Positions 45,574 to 54,559 of a stretch of 64,000 nucleotides of DNA are shown here, one piece after another. Positions within the stretch are counted from its first letter, which is position 1, and each line of letters begins with the position of its first letter. Origin of the DNA: Bacteroidales bacterium UBA3143 (GTDB taxonomy: Bacteria > Bacteroidota > Bacteroidia > Bacteroidales > Dysgonomonadaceae); NCBI GenBank assembly GCA_002364735.1, contig DEZB01000011.1, forward strand, positions 63,952 to 127,951, written 5' to 3'. The notes below the pieces were generated by a model that was given only the letters and a program-made list of their open reading frames with translations, made no database searches and was not told the origin of the DNA. The position numbers and the translations under genes are program-made.

Positions 45574-45626
45574 CCATATCATTATTAACCAGATATACTA
45601 TAAATAAACAACAAATTATCATTCAA

Positions 45627-46397
45627 ATGAAATTAGGATTAATGCAACCATATTTTTTGCCCTATATTGGATATTTCCAGTTGATTGAGGCAGTAGATAA
45701 ATACATTCTTTATTCAAATTTAAATTTTTCGAAAAGAGGTTGGTCGAATAGAAATAGAATATTACTGAAAGATGGAACTATAAATACAATTACAGTTCCA
45801 TTAGAAAGGCAAAGTTCGAGTTTATTGATAAATCAAATAAAAGTTTTTAATAAAATAAACTGGAAAGAAAAATTATTAAAAGCTATATATATGAACTATA
45901 AGGGTGCGCCTTATTTTGATGAAGTTTATCCATTTTTGGAAAAACTGTTTAAGTATCAATTTGAATATTTGTACGAATTAAATGGTTTTATGATAAAAAA
46001 CATTTGTAATTTTATTGGTATAAATACTAAAATCGAATATGAGAACCAGAATAATTATTCAGAATTAGAAAAAAAACTAATAAATATCGAAAATAATGAC
46101 TTCCATCAGTTTCCTTATATGCAAGAAATTAAACCTGATAAGAGAGTTGCACGTATTATTGAAATATGTCGTACTGAAAATATAAATATTTATGTGAATG
46201 CAATTGGTGGTCAAAGTTTGTATTATAAAAAAATATTTGCAGACCTCGGCATAGATTTAAGATTTATAAAAATGCAAGAATTTGAATACTCCCAATTCTT
46301 TAACTCATTTGTGCCTAATTTATCTATAGTTGATGTTTTAATGCACAACGGATCAGAAGGCACATTAAACCTAATTCAAAAGTATATATTTGTATAA
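45627..46397 (+). CDS. WbqC family protein
   Basis: A 256-residue protein recognised by its start, KLGLMQPYFLPYIGYFQLI, the SKRGWSNRNRIL segment with ITVPLE, and the NAIGGQSLYYKKIFADLGIDLRFI block. The family is frequent in polysaccharide loci of Bacteroidota and Proteobacteria. Its biochemical role is not firmly known to me; a part in modifying sugar precursors with amino-acid-like groups has been suggested. It lies 53 nt after the flippase gene. Confidence 0.87.
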   Translation: MKLGLMQPYFLPYIGYFQLIEAVDKYILYSNLNFSKRGWSNRNRILLKDGTINTITVPLERQSSSLLINQIKVFNKINWKEKLLKAIYMNYKGAPYFDEVYPFLEKLFKYQFEYLYELNGFMIKNICNFIGINTKIEYENQNNYSELEKKLINIENNDFHQFPYMQEIKPDKRVARIIEICRTENINIYVNAIGGQSLYYKKIFADLGIDLRFIKMQEFEYSQFFNSFVPNLSIVDVLMHNGSEGTLNLIQKYIFV

Positions 46398-46546
46398 AAG
46401 ACTATGCATTGAAAAAACTCATTTAGTAATAATTTATTATTAGATTTCTTTTTCACACCTAATTACTTTATTATTTTAAATAATCTTGGTTGTATAATTA
46501 TTGCATAAACAACTGCTATAACACTTAACTAACACAAATAATAAAA

Positions 46547-47713
46547 ATGAAAACTATACTTATTTTAGTTGCTGGTGAATCAAATTTACCAATTATTCAA
46601 GCTGCAAAAAAATTGGGATATTATACAATAACCTGCGATAATAATAAATTAAATGCGGGTCATATTATAGCTGATGAAAATCTTTTTATAGACGTATATG
46701 ATTATAAGTCAATAATCGAAGCAATTAAAGATAAAAACATTGATGGTGTAATGTCATTTGTCTCTGCACATGGCTTAAATACAGCTTCCATAATATCTGA
46801 ATATTACCAATTACCTGGGTATACTCTATCTGCTTTAAAAACCTTAACAAATAAGGGTTTATTTCGTGATTTTCTTGCAAAAAACAACTTATACTTTCCA
46901 ACATATCAATGTGTTAATAATCTCAATGAAATAGATCTTAATTTAATTAATTACCCAGTAATTATTAAACCAACAGATAAAGGCGGTAGTTTGGGTGTAG
47001 TTAAAATCAATACAGAAAACGAGTTATTTATTAACTTCCAAAAAACAAAGGAAGTTTCAGATTCAGGTAAAGTGATTATTGAAGAGTTTTTAGAAGGAGA
47101 GGCGCTGATTAATGGAGATTGTCTTATTTACAAAGGTGAAATTATTTGCAATATGATAGGTAATTATATTTATGATAATGAGATAAATAAAGTTCTACCT
47201 ATTGCTACTGTTTTCCCTACTGAACAAAATAATCTCCCACAAGTCATCAAAGAGATTAATTTGATTATAGAAAGACTAAAAATACCCGATGGAATTATTA
47301 ATTTTGAGGCAATTATTAAGAAAGACATTCCATATATTATTGAAATCAACCCCAGACCAAGTGGTAATTATATATGGAAATTAATGGGTTATAAGTATAA
47401 TTTTGATGTACCCGTTTTCCTTCTAAATTCATATTTTAAAATGGGAAATAATAAAAATAGCCCTAATAATTTCAATCATAATAGCTATGCTTATCAATTA
47501 TTATATAGTGGCGAAAAAAAAATATTTAAGGGATTTAAATCACCTACTGTTATGAAAAACAACATTCTTGAAATAAAATATTTTATGAACGAAAATGAGA
47601 TTATTAATCCTTTTGAGAATTTATTTGAAAGAATTGGAATTCTACTTATGGAATTCAAAGATGATAAGAATAAAAAATGCTATATGGAAAATATTAAAAA
47701 ATTTAGAATATGA
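46547..47713 (+). CDS. ATP-grasp carboxylate-amine/thiol ligase-like protein
   Basis: Predicted to form an amide (or similar) bond through an acyl phosphate. The 388 residues show an N-terminal PurK/CarB-like preATP-grasp fold (TILILVAGESNLPIIQAAKKLGY), the ATP-grasp core with VIIKPTDKGGSLGV and VIIEEFLEGE, and the metal-binding YIIEINPRPSGN. A C-terminal beta domain follows. Substrate unknown; linkage to WbqC and a GNAT suggests amino acid or amine attachment to a sugar. It overlaps the next gene as ATGA. Confidence 0.85.
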   Translation: MKTILILVAGESNLPIIQAAKKLGYYTITCDNNKLNAGHIIADENLFIDVYDYKSIIEAIKDKNIDGVMSFVSAHGLNTASIISEYYQLPGYTLSALKTLTNKGLFRDFLAKNNLYFPTYQCVNNLNEIDLNLINYPVIIKPTDKGGSLGVVKINTENELFINFQKTKEVSDSGKVIIEEFLEGEALINGDCLIYKGEIICNMIGNYIYDNEINKVLPIATVFPTEQNNLPQVIKEINLIIERLKIPDGIINFEAIIKKDIPYIIEINPRPSGNYIWKLMGYKYNFDVPVFLLNSYFKMGNNKNSPNNFNHNSYAYQLLYSGEKKIFKGFKSPTVMKNNILEIKYFMNENEIINPFENLFERIGILLMEFKDDKNKKCYMENIKKFRI

Positions 47714-48264
47714 CTCACCTTCCCGATAATTTCTTTATGGAAAAATATGGTATAAAAGTTCGTTTAGTTGTTGAAGACGATGCAGAATTTATTTTATCTT
47801 TAAGAGCAAATCCGTATAGGACAATGCACATGAAAACTCTTAATTACGAAATTGAAAATCAAAAAGAATGGATACGAGAATATAAAAAAAGAGAAAAAGA
47901 GGGACTTGATTATTATTTCATATATAGTAATAAAGAAGATAAACTACTTGGAGTTAACAGAATTAGTAATATCGATTATGAACACAAGAGGGGAAAGTCC
48001 AGCAGTTGGATTGCAGTTGAAGGTTTAAAATTTGAACCTCTTAAAATGCTAATATTAGGAAATGAAATAGTGTTTAATATACTGGGAATTGTTATGTCAT
48101 GGGGGGAAGTACATAAAAATAATAGCAGAGTTATCAAAATATTTAATCTATTTGGTTATAATTTTATAGAGAGTGCATCAGAATATTATAATTTTACGAT
48201 ACATAAAGATGATTACCTAAAAGCAAGAGAAAAAAGTTTATTGAAAAATATAATGGCCCATTAA
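47710..48264 (+). CDS. GNAT family N-acetyltransferase
   Basis: A 184-residue GNAT of the RimJ/PseH-like type: YGIKVRLVVEDDAEFILSLR at the start, the N.E.Q..W pattern in EIENQKEWIREY, and an acyl-CoA binding strand-helix near 110-150, followed by SRVIKIFNLFGYNFIE. It is translationally coupled to the ATP-grasp gene (ATGA overlap). It probably acylates an amino sugar of the second glycan module. The usual Q/RxxGxG/A loop is not clearly conserved here. Confidence 0.72.
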   Translation: MTHLPDNFFMEKYGIKVRLVVEDDAEFILSLRANPYRTMHMKTLNYEIENQKEWIREYKKREKEGLDYYFIYSNKEDKLLGVNRISNIDYEHKRGKSSSWIAVEGLKFEPLKMLILGNEIVFNILGIVMSWGEVHKNNSRVIKIFNLFGYNFIESASEYYNFTIHKDDYLKAREKSLLKNIMAH

Positions 48265-48354
48265 ATTACAGATCTATTGAGAAGAATGACTTTTTTATAT
48301 TCTTAATCAATAACACTATGAATGTTTAATAAATATAGAATCTATTTTTTTTAA

Positions 48355-49350
48355 ATGAATAAACTAATTAATATTGCAGACAGAAATATTGATGACAATG
48401 CTCTTGTAATAATTGCATGTACAACATATAACCAAAAAAAATTTTTAAAAGAGACATTAAAGGGTTTTTTAATACAGAAAACCTCATTTCCAGTTGAAAT
48501 AATTATACACGATGATGCTTCAACTGATGGGACAAAAGAAATAATACAAGAGTATGAGAAAAATTACAAACATATAATCAAACCGATCTATCAAACAGAA
48601 AATCAATATACAAAGAAAATTGATATCGTTAAAAAATTCATATATCCTCTTTTAAATGCAAAATATATTGCAATATGTGAAGGTGATGATTATTGGACAG
48701 ATCCACTAAAATTGCAAAAGCAGGTTGATTTTTTAGAACAAAATGAAGAATATGGATTAATATATACGGAAATTAACAGAGTAGATGAGGATGGTAGCAT
48801 AGTAGAAAGTAGGTTTTTTAAAAATCATATAACTTCTTTTTGTGAAAATTTTGAAGATTATTTGGTTCACGCTCCTTTTATGGCTCCATGTACATGGCTC
48901 TTTAGAAAAAGTTTATATAAAGAAAGAAACAAAAAATATAACGTTGCTGATCTCCCTTTATTATTAGATATTGCAGCGCATTCAAAAATCCATAAATTAG
49001 ATGATGTTACAGCTCATTATAGAGTATTATCTAATAGTGCAAGCCATTTCACAAAATTACATTCATCATATTCTTTTATTAAAGGGATATATCTAATACA
49101 AAAGGACTATGCGGAAAAATATAATGTTAGTGAAGAAATAAAAAATACAATCAGACTAAATTTTGCTTTGAAATCATATAACTTTGCAGTATCAGAACAC
49201 GATGTAGATCAAATTAAAATATCAAATAAACTATTGAAAGGACATCCAAAGGTGGATTTTAAATTTAAAGTTATTCAACTATTAAGTAAATTTAAATTTG
49301 GTCGTCAAATTGTGAGGTTTAGATTAAAAAAGATTCTTGGATACAATTAA
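48355..49350 (+). CDS. GT2 family glycosyltransferase
   Basis: A 331-residue GT-A enzyme with VIIACTTYNQKKFLKETLKG, the donor-site IIHDDASTDGTKEII and the metal-binding CEGDDYWTDPLKLQKQV, a pattern common to a GT2 subfamily of capsule loci. It has no membrane segment. It is the last intact gene of the plus-strand glycan module and is followed by about 870 bp without an intact gene. Confidence 0.88.
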   Translation: MNKLINIADRNIDDNALVIIACTTYNQKKFLKETLKGFLIQKTSFPVEIIIHDDASTDGTKEIIQEYEKNYKHIIKPIYQTENQYTKKIDIVKKFIYPLLNAKYIAICEGDDYWTDPLKLQKQVDFLEQNEEYGLIYTEINRVDEDGSIVESRFFKNHITSFCENFEDYLVHAPFMAPCTWLFRKSLYKERNKKYNVADLPLLLDIAAHSKIHKLDDVTAHYRVLSNSASHFTKLHSSYSFIKGIYLIQKDYAEKYNVSEEIKNTIRLNFALKSYNFAVSEHDVDQIKISNKLLKGHPKVDFKFKVIQLLSKFKFGRQIVRFRLKKILGYN

Positions 49351-49632
49351 AAGTTTTAATGAAAATTGTATTTATAATAGATTTTGAATCACATAAATAA
49401 GTCCTTTTTCAACACTACTATTATCAAGGCAAATCAACTTATATTAACTATCACATATCATACTGTCCTTTACGCTTCTTTTTCCCAAATCAATGAAATT
49501 TTTTTTCCAACATCACTTTATTTCAATTCTTTGAAAACCCTTCCAGTATATTCGATCAGAAGCACATTTTGTTTTAGAACTACATGGACTTGTGATTTAT
49601 ATAGTCACTTCGAGAATTACAAAATAATACAC

Positions 49633-49960
49633 CTATTTCATAGTTTTTTGAAAATATAGACCAACTTCCAAGTATCTATTCATTCCCCCAATAAACCCTG
49701 AATTTTTCAGCCATCTACTTTTATGAGCATCTTTAAAGAAACCCCTTAATTTGATCAACTCCATAAGGAAGAAGATCTACCAAACCCAACAAACTCGTTA
49801 TTTTTTTCAAAACATTTTCACTGCGGTGAAAATGTTTAAATCTGATGAAAATTGCAAACACCGTGGTGAATTTGTTTAAAACAAATTGTTTTTCGTTTTC
49901 TTGATCAATTATGACCCATTTACTATCTAAAAAACCAATTATTGATGTAGAAAGTCTGTT
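49633..49960 (-). pseudogene. Possible frameshifted gene remnant
   Basis: On the minus strand a stop-free frame of 75 codons (49736-49960) ends in LVDLLPYGVDQIKGFL. A second frame (49633-49764, 43 codons from an ATG) reads on almost seamlessly as FKDAHKSRWLKNSGFIGG and ends LEVGLYFQKTMK. Joined by one frameshift near 49735-49745 they give a protein-like C terminus. Copy A of the palindromic repeat lies inside the first frame. I do not recognise the family. The rest of the gap, 49351-49632 and 49961-50050, shows no gene; a 91-codon plus-strand frame at 49384 looks spurious. Confidence 0.3.
49806..49877. repeat. Palindrome-rich repeat, copy A
   Basis: This 72-bp unit begins TTTCAAAACATTTTCAC and ends GGTGAATTTGTTT, both identical to copy B. 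Inside, AAACATTTTCAC (49810-49821) and its complement (49826-49837) form a 12-bp stem with loop TGCG. A degenerate TGATGAAA half-site and a CACCGTGGTG site follow. Confidence 0.7.
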
Positions 49961-50050
49961 TCATTTGCTGAATTCTTCATTCTTGAGAACTTTTTCCTTT
50001 TATCATGGCATTTTTGTGTAATATATACTCAAAAAAGCATCAATTGAGCG

Positions 50051-50124
50051 TTTCAAAACATTTTCACCGCGGTGAATTGCATTTTCATCAGATGAAAGTC
50101 AAATCTACCGCGGTGAATTTGTTT
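50051..50124. repeat. Palindrome-rich repeat, copy B
   Basis: This 74-bp unit holds three evenly spaced palindromes: TTCACCGCGGTGAA (50063-50076, perfect), TTTCATCAGATGAAA (50083-50097, perfect about a central A) and ACCGCGGT (50107-50114). It lies 245 bp from copy A in the same orientation, upstream of the terminator that ends the FKBP genes. The layout resembles REP/BIME-type intergenic repeats. Confidence 0.72.
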
Positions 50125-50151
50125 TGTAAATCTTTTTGATTGATTTTTTAA

Positions 50152-50192
50152 TGCAAAAAAAAAGATCCTTTCAAATAGGAATCTTTTTTTTG
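50152..50192 (-). terminator. Terminator of the FKBP gene
   Basis: AAAGATCC and GGAATCTTT pair with one bulged base around a 9-nt loop, with long A and T runs on both sides, so it can work in both directions. It lies about 30 nt past the stop of the FKBP gene at 50225. Confidence 0.8.
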
Positions 50193-50224
50193 TATTAAAA
50201 ATTTTGGTAAATGTGTCTGCTTAT

Positions 50225-51241
50225 TTATCTCTCTATGCTAAGCAATTCAACATCAAATATCAATGTAGAGAATGGTTTGATTGTTCCTCTATCTTCTGCA
50301 CCATAAGCCAAGCTATATGGAATATATACTTTCCATTTTGAACCAACTGGCATTAGCTGTAAAGCTTCAGTCCATCCTGGTATCACTTGAGTTACTCCAA
50401 AAACAGCTGGTTCATTTCTCTCAACACTGCTATCGAAAACTGTGCCATCTAATAATGTTCCGTGATAATGAACTTTCACTTGATCGTTTTGAGTAGGTAT
50501 TGCACCAGAACCCTTTTTGATGATCTCATACTGTAGTCCACTTGGAAGAACTTCAACTTCTTCTCTTTTAGCATTTTCTGCTAAGAAGTTTTCTCCTTCT
50601 TCTATAGCACCTGCATACTCTCCTTTTAGGTTCTCTTCATTCATTTGCTGAGACTGAGCTTGAGCAGCTTCCATTTTGTTTTGTACAAACGTGCCTGCAT
50701 CAGTTTTTGACATTGCCAACTCACCATTTTTTAGTGTCCCAACTAAACCTGCAATTAACTGATCGGTATTAATCTTTTGAGTAGTGTCTGCTGCAAAAAT
50801 AATGGAATTAAACTGAGGAAGCATTTGCTGCGAAATTTGATTTCCAATGCTTAAACCTTGAATGTAAGATGCTTTTTTATCACCTGCATTTACTGCTTCT
50901 TTCAAACCTTTCAAAAACTCATCTAATTTTGGAGCATTGGCTTTGTTTAGAGAATCAACTTTCGATTTCAACTCTTTTTGAAGCGCTACTCTTTCTGTTG
51001 AGTCTGCAGAAGCTATTCTCATTTGATACTCATACTCCAAGTTAGATGCATTTTCCACTACACCTAATTGCTCTAAATATTGCATTAGACCCTGGTCTGC
51101 TAAGTTTACACCATAAGCATAAGAGATTGAGTCAACCTCTGTTTTTAAAGATGCTTTAGGAGTGGAGTTGTTTCCGCATGAAACAAGCAATAAACTTCCA
51201 ATAGCAAATGCACAAAGTGCACTTAGTTTAATTTTTTTCAT
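50225..51241 (-). CDS. FKBP-type peptidyl-prolyl isomerase lipoprotein (FkpA/Mip-like)
   Basis: A periplasmic folding catalyst. The 338 residues start with a lipoprotein signal (FAIGSLLLVSCGNN, Cys about 22), continue with a helical dimerisation region (about 30-230) and end with an FKBP domain (about 240-337): QVKVHYHGTLLDGTVFDSSVERNEPAVFGV, VIPGWTEALQLMPVGSKWKVYIP and LIFDVELL. The dimerisation region is longer than usual and seems to contain two FkpA_N-like stretches. It follows its paralogue by 64 nt. Confidence 0.92.
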   Translation of the reverse strand: MKKIKLSALCAFAIGSLLLVSCGNNSTPKASLKTEVDSISYAYGVNLADQGLMQYLEQLGVVENASNLEYEYQMRIASADSTERVALQKELKSKVDSLNKANAPKLDEFLKGLKEAVNAGDKKASYIQGLSIGNQISQQMLPQFNSIIFAADTTQKINTDQLIAGLVGTLKNGELAMSKTDAGTFVQNKMEAAQAQSQQMNEENLKGEYAGAIEEGENFLAENAKREEVEVLPSGLQYEIIKKGSGAIPTQNDQVKVHYHGTLLDGTVFDSSVERNEPAVFGVTQVIPGWTEALQLMPVGSKWKVYIPYSLAYGAEDRGTIKPFSTLIFDVELLSIER

Positions 51242-51305
51242 TTTCGTTTTAATGTTTAATTTTTTGATGTTCGTAATTGTGTGATTTATATATTTGAATC
51301 TTTAT

Positions 51306-51890
51306 TTATTCAATTCCTAAAAGTTCCACTTCAAAGATGAGTGTTGAGTTGGGCTGAATATCGTTTCCTGCTCCTTGTTCGCCATAAGCTAAATTGGAAG
51401 GAACAAAAAGTCTCCATTTTGAACCAACAGACATTAATTGCAATGCTTCTACCCAACCTTTAATAACTTGGTTTACACCAAATGTGGCAGGTTGTCCTCT
51501 TTGCACTGAGCTATCGAAAACTGTTCCATCAATCAATGTACCGTGATAATGACATTTCACAGTGTCTGTTGCGCTTGGTGTTGCTCCATTGCCCTCTGTT
51601 AATACTTCGTATTGCAATCCGCTTGGCAATTCAACAACGTTTTCTTTTTTCTTGTTTTCTACTAAAAATTGCACGCCTGCTTCTTTGTTCATCTGTAACA
51701 TTTCTTTTTGTTTCGCACTAAAATATGCTTGAATGTGTTGGGTGGCCTCTTCCAATGACATGGTAGTTTCCTCGTCTTTCATAATTTCAGTAAATGCTTT
51801 TACGAAAGCGTCTACATCAAGGTTTTGTAATCCAGTTTGAATAAGTTGAGTCGCCATGCTCATTCCTAATGAGTAACTTAAATTCTTCAT
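51306..51890 (-). CDS. FKBP-type peptidyl-prolyl isomerase
   Basis: A 194-residue paralogue of the next gene. A short helical dimerisation part (about 1-85) precedes an FKBP domain (about 95-193) with VKCHYHGTLIDGTVFDSSVQRG, VIKGWVEALQLMSVGSKWRL and STLIFEVELLGIE. There is no recognisable signal peptide in the given start (MKNLSYSLGMSMATQL), so it may be cytoplasmic, unlike the lipoprotein paralogue. The two are close enough to be co-transcribed. Confidence 0.92.
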   Translation of the reverse strand: MKNLSYSLGMSMATQLIQTGLQNLDVDAFVKAFTEIMKDEETTMSLEEATQHIQAYFSAKQKEMLQMNKEAGVQFLVENKKKENVVELPSGLQYEVLTEGNGATPSATDTVKCHYHGTLIDGTVFDSSVQRGQPATFGVNQVIKGWVEALQLMSVGSKWRLFVPSNLAYGEQGAGNDIQPNSTLIFEVELLGIE

Positions 51891-52176
51891 TTTTCTATTT
51901 TATACTACAGCGATGCCAACTGTAATTAATTATCAGTTTATTTCTTAATAAATTGATTGGCATCATAATTTATTATTCGTAAATTAAAAGGCAAAAGTAA
52001 CACATTAATGTGAAACAGTATAACTTATGAGAAAAAAAGTAGTTATTAGACCTCAGAAATTTCAAAATGTAGATTTGAAAATTGATCAAATGTCGATAAC
52101 AGTTTTGTGTTTCTATGATCATAAGTTATACAATGTATATGTGAAGTTGAAATAGAGCAGCGTTACAGTTTTAACT

Positions 52177-53127
52177 CTAAAGTATTTTATTGCAAATTTC
52201 TCTTACTGTATCATTGTACTCGTTCATCATTCCCTCCACTACATCTTTTGCAGATATAATTGATTGGATGGACGATGCAATTTGACCAATTTCTAATTCT
52301 CCTTCAGTTAAATCACCTTCAAAAATTCCTTTTCTTGCACGCCCTTTACCCAATAGCTCTCTTATCTCTTCAGCTGAGGCACCGCTTTGCTCTAATGCTT
52401 CTATTTGATAATAAAAGTCGTTCTTTATTAGCCTTGTTGGGCTTACTTGTTTTAATGACAAAATTGTGTCACCTTCGGGTAGGTTTACACATCTATTTTT
52501 GAAAGCCTCGCTGGCAGAGCTTTCGTGGGTCAATGCAAAACGCGTCCCCACTTGCACCGCATCAGCACCCAAAGCCATAGCAGCCAGCATACTTTTGCCC
52601 GATGCAATGCCTCCTGCTGCAATTAGGGGCAAGTCAATTGCGCTACGCACTTGAGGAATGAGCGTGAGTGTAGTAGTTTCTTCACGTCCATTATGTCCAC
52701 CAGCCTCAAAGCCTTCAGCTACAATAGCATCAACTCCTGCCTCTTGAGATTTTAATGCAAACTTAGAACTGGAAACAACATGAGCTACTTTAATCCCATT
52801 GTTTTGAAGTGTAGCAGTCCATGTTTTTGGATTTCCAGCCGAAGTGAAAACAATAGGGACTTGTTCCTCCATTATAATTTCCATTAGCTCAGCAATTTGC
52901 GGATAAAGCAATGGAACATTCACACCAAAAGGGTTTGATGTTGCCGCTTTACATTTCACAATGTGCTCTCGCAACATTTCAGGATACATTGACCCCGCAC
53001 CTATAAGCCCTAATCCACCCGCATTGCCAACTGCTGATGCTAAACGCCATCCACTACACCAGACCATTCCTGCTTGAATAATTGGATATTTTATGTCGAA
53101 TAGTTTTGAAACTCTATTTTCAGTCAT
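52177..53127 (-). CDS. FMN-dependent nitronate monooxygenase / FabK-like protein
   Basis: A TIM-barrel flavoprotein of 316 residues: YPIIQAGMVWCSGWRLASAVGNAGGLGLIGAG at the N terminus, DAIVAEGFEAGGHNG, LPLIAAGGIASGKSMLAAMALGADAVQVGTRF for FMN phosphate binding. The same fold serves 2-nitropropane dioxygenase and the enoyl-ACP reductase FabK; the AEGxEAGGH motif is shared and does not settle it. fabF and acpP lie 8 kb away but not in the same unit. Divergent from purD. Confidence 0.8.
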   Translation of the reverse strand: MTENRVSKLFDIKYPIIQAGMVWCSGWRLASAVGNAGGLGLIGAGSMYPEMLREHIVKCKAATSNPFGVNVPLLYPQIAELMEIIMEEQVPIVFTSAGNPKTWTATLQNNGIKVAHVVSSSKFALKSQEAGVDAIVAEGFEAGGHNGREETTTLTLIPQVRSAIDLPLIAAGGIASGKSMLAAMALGADAVQVGTRFALTHESSASEAFKNRCVNLPEGDTILSLKQVSPTRLIKNDFYYQIEALEQSGASAEEIRELLGKGRARKGIFEGDLTEGELEIGQIASSIQSIISAKDVVEGMMNEYNDTVREICNKIL

Positions 53128-53146
53128 TTTATATTATATTTTTCAG

Positions 53147-53154
53147 CAAAGATA
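53147..53154 (-). promoter_or_regulatory. -7 box for the FabK/nitronate monooxygenase-like gene
   Basis: On the minus strand the sequence is TATCTTTG, an exact TAnnTTTG match 19 nt from the ATG. It shares a 135-bp divergent region with purD. Confidence 0.5.
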
Positions 53155-53206
53155 CTTTTTTTATATGAAGGAGATAAGTGATATAGACACATTCCACATT
53201 TTTTAG

Positions 53207-53214
53207 TAGCTTTG
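53207..53214 (+). promoter_or_regulatory. -7 box for purD
   Basis: TAGCTTTG matches TAnnTTTG and lies 48 nt before the purD ATG. No TTTG is found at the -33 distance. No PurR-type or riboswitch-like element is apparent. Confidence 0.45.
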
Positions 53215-53262
53215 TAAACTCTATATAATTGTAAGAACCGTACTATTAATTTTACAACTAAC

Positions 53263-54531
53263 ATGAATATTCTTCTTCTTGGCTCTGGTGGTCGCGAACA
53301 TGCGCTTGCATGGAAAATGAGACAAAGCAATAAAACGAACAAATTATACATAGCTCCTGGAAATGCAGGGACTGGGTTGGTGGGCGAAAATGTTTCGATA
53401 AGAGTCACAGACTTTTCTGCCATTAAACGTTTTGTGATAGAAAATAAGATTGACATGGTGGTAGTGGGCCCCGAAGATCCACTGGTGAATGGCATATATG
53501 ATTTCTTTGCAAATGATGCAGTAATAAGCAATATCCCGGTGATTGGTCCTTCAAAGGAAGGAGCAAAGCTGGAAGGCAGCAAAAAGTTTGCAAAGGGGTT
53601 TATGATGCGCTACAACATACCGACTGCAAAATACATGAGTGTTACAAAAGATAATCTTGAGGAAGGTTTTCAGTTTTTAGAATCACTCTCACCTCCCTAT
53701 GTGCTTAAAGCAGATGGTCTTGCAGCAGGAAAAGGCGTTATTATACTCAATGAGCGCCTTGAAGCTATTGATGTTTTAAATAGAATGCTTTCGGGTATGT
53801 TTGGTAGCGCAAGTAAAACAGTTGTTATTGAAGAGTTTTTGTCAGGCATAGAATGTTCTGTTTTTGTGCTCACGGATGGGAAGTCATATAAGGTGTTGCC
53901 TGTAGCTAAAGACTACAAACGAATTGGTGAAGGAGATACAGGATTAAATACTGGCGGTATGGGTGCAGTTTCTCCAGTTCCTTTTGCCAACGATGTGTTT
54001 ATGAAAAAAGTTACGGAGCAAATAATTGAACCAACTGTCAATGGACTTATAGAGGAGAAGATAGAATATAAAGGTTTTATATTCATTGGATTAATAAGCG
54101 TGAAGGGTGAGCCTTTTGTGATTGAATACAATGTGCGAATGGGCGATCCTGAAAGTGAAGTAGTTGTTCCACGCATCAAATCTGACTTTGTAGATTTACT
54201 TGAAGGAGTTGCTAACGGCAACTTAAACGAAAAAGAGCTTGAAATAGATGAACGCTATGCCGCAACCGTTATGCTTGTTTCGGGTGGATATCCAGAGCTT
54301 TACGAGAAAAATAAAAAGATTGAGGGGTTAGACAAAATTAAAGACACCCTTGTATTTCATGCAGGCACTATCAAAAAAGAAGGCAGTGTTTACACAACAG
54401 GTGGTCGCGTACTTTCACTTACATCCTTTGGCGACTCCAAACATGAAGCCCTACAGAAATCATTTGATGTGGCCGAAAAAATATCTTTTGATAAAAAATA
54501 TTATCGCAAAGATATTGGGTTTGATTTATAA
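53263..54531 (+). CDS. purD: Phosphoribosylamine-glycine ligase
   Basis: Second step of purine synthesis, joining phosphoribosylamine to glycine with ATP. The 422 residues show the N-terminal NILLLGSGGREHALAWKM, the ATP-grasp core (PYVLKADGLAAGKGVII, VVIEEFLSGIECSVFVLTDG), the signature NTGGMGAVSP and the metal site VIEYNVRMGDPESE. It is full length. The next gene follows after 28 nt. Confidence 0.96.
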   Translation: MNILLLGSGGREHALAWKMRQSNKTNKLYIAPGNAGTGLVGENVSIRVTDFSAIKRFVIENKIDMVVVGPEDPLVNGIYDFFANDAVISNIPVIGPSKEGAKLEGSKKFAKGFMMRYNIPTAKYMSVTKDNLEEGFQFLESLSPPYVLKADGLAAGKGVIILNERLEAIDVLNRMLSGMFGSASKTVVIEEFLSGIECSVFVLTDGKSYKVLPVAKDYKRIGEGDTGLNTGGMGAVSPVPFANDVFMKKVTEQIIEPTVNGLIEEKIEYKGFIFIGLISVKGEPFVIEYNVRMGDPESEVVVPRIKSDFVDLLEGVANGNLNEKELEIDERYAATVMLVSGGYPELYEKNKKIEGLDKIKDTLVFHAGTIKKEGSVYTTGGRVLSLTSFGDSKHEALQKSFDVAEKISFDKKYYRKDIGFDL

Positions 54532-54559
54532 ATAGAAGAGCTTAAATAAAGGAGTATAA

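Noticed and set aside
49384..49659. A 91-codon plus-strand frame after the last GT2 gene
   Set aside because: The translation is irregular and rich in Phe, Ser and Thr without any motif, and it overlaps a better minus-strand remnant.
49806..50124. CRISPR array
   Set aside because: Only two repeats 245 bp apart, no regular spacers and no cas genes; the palindromes fit a REP-like element better.
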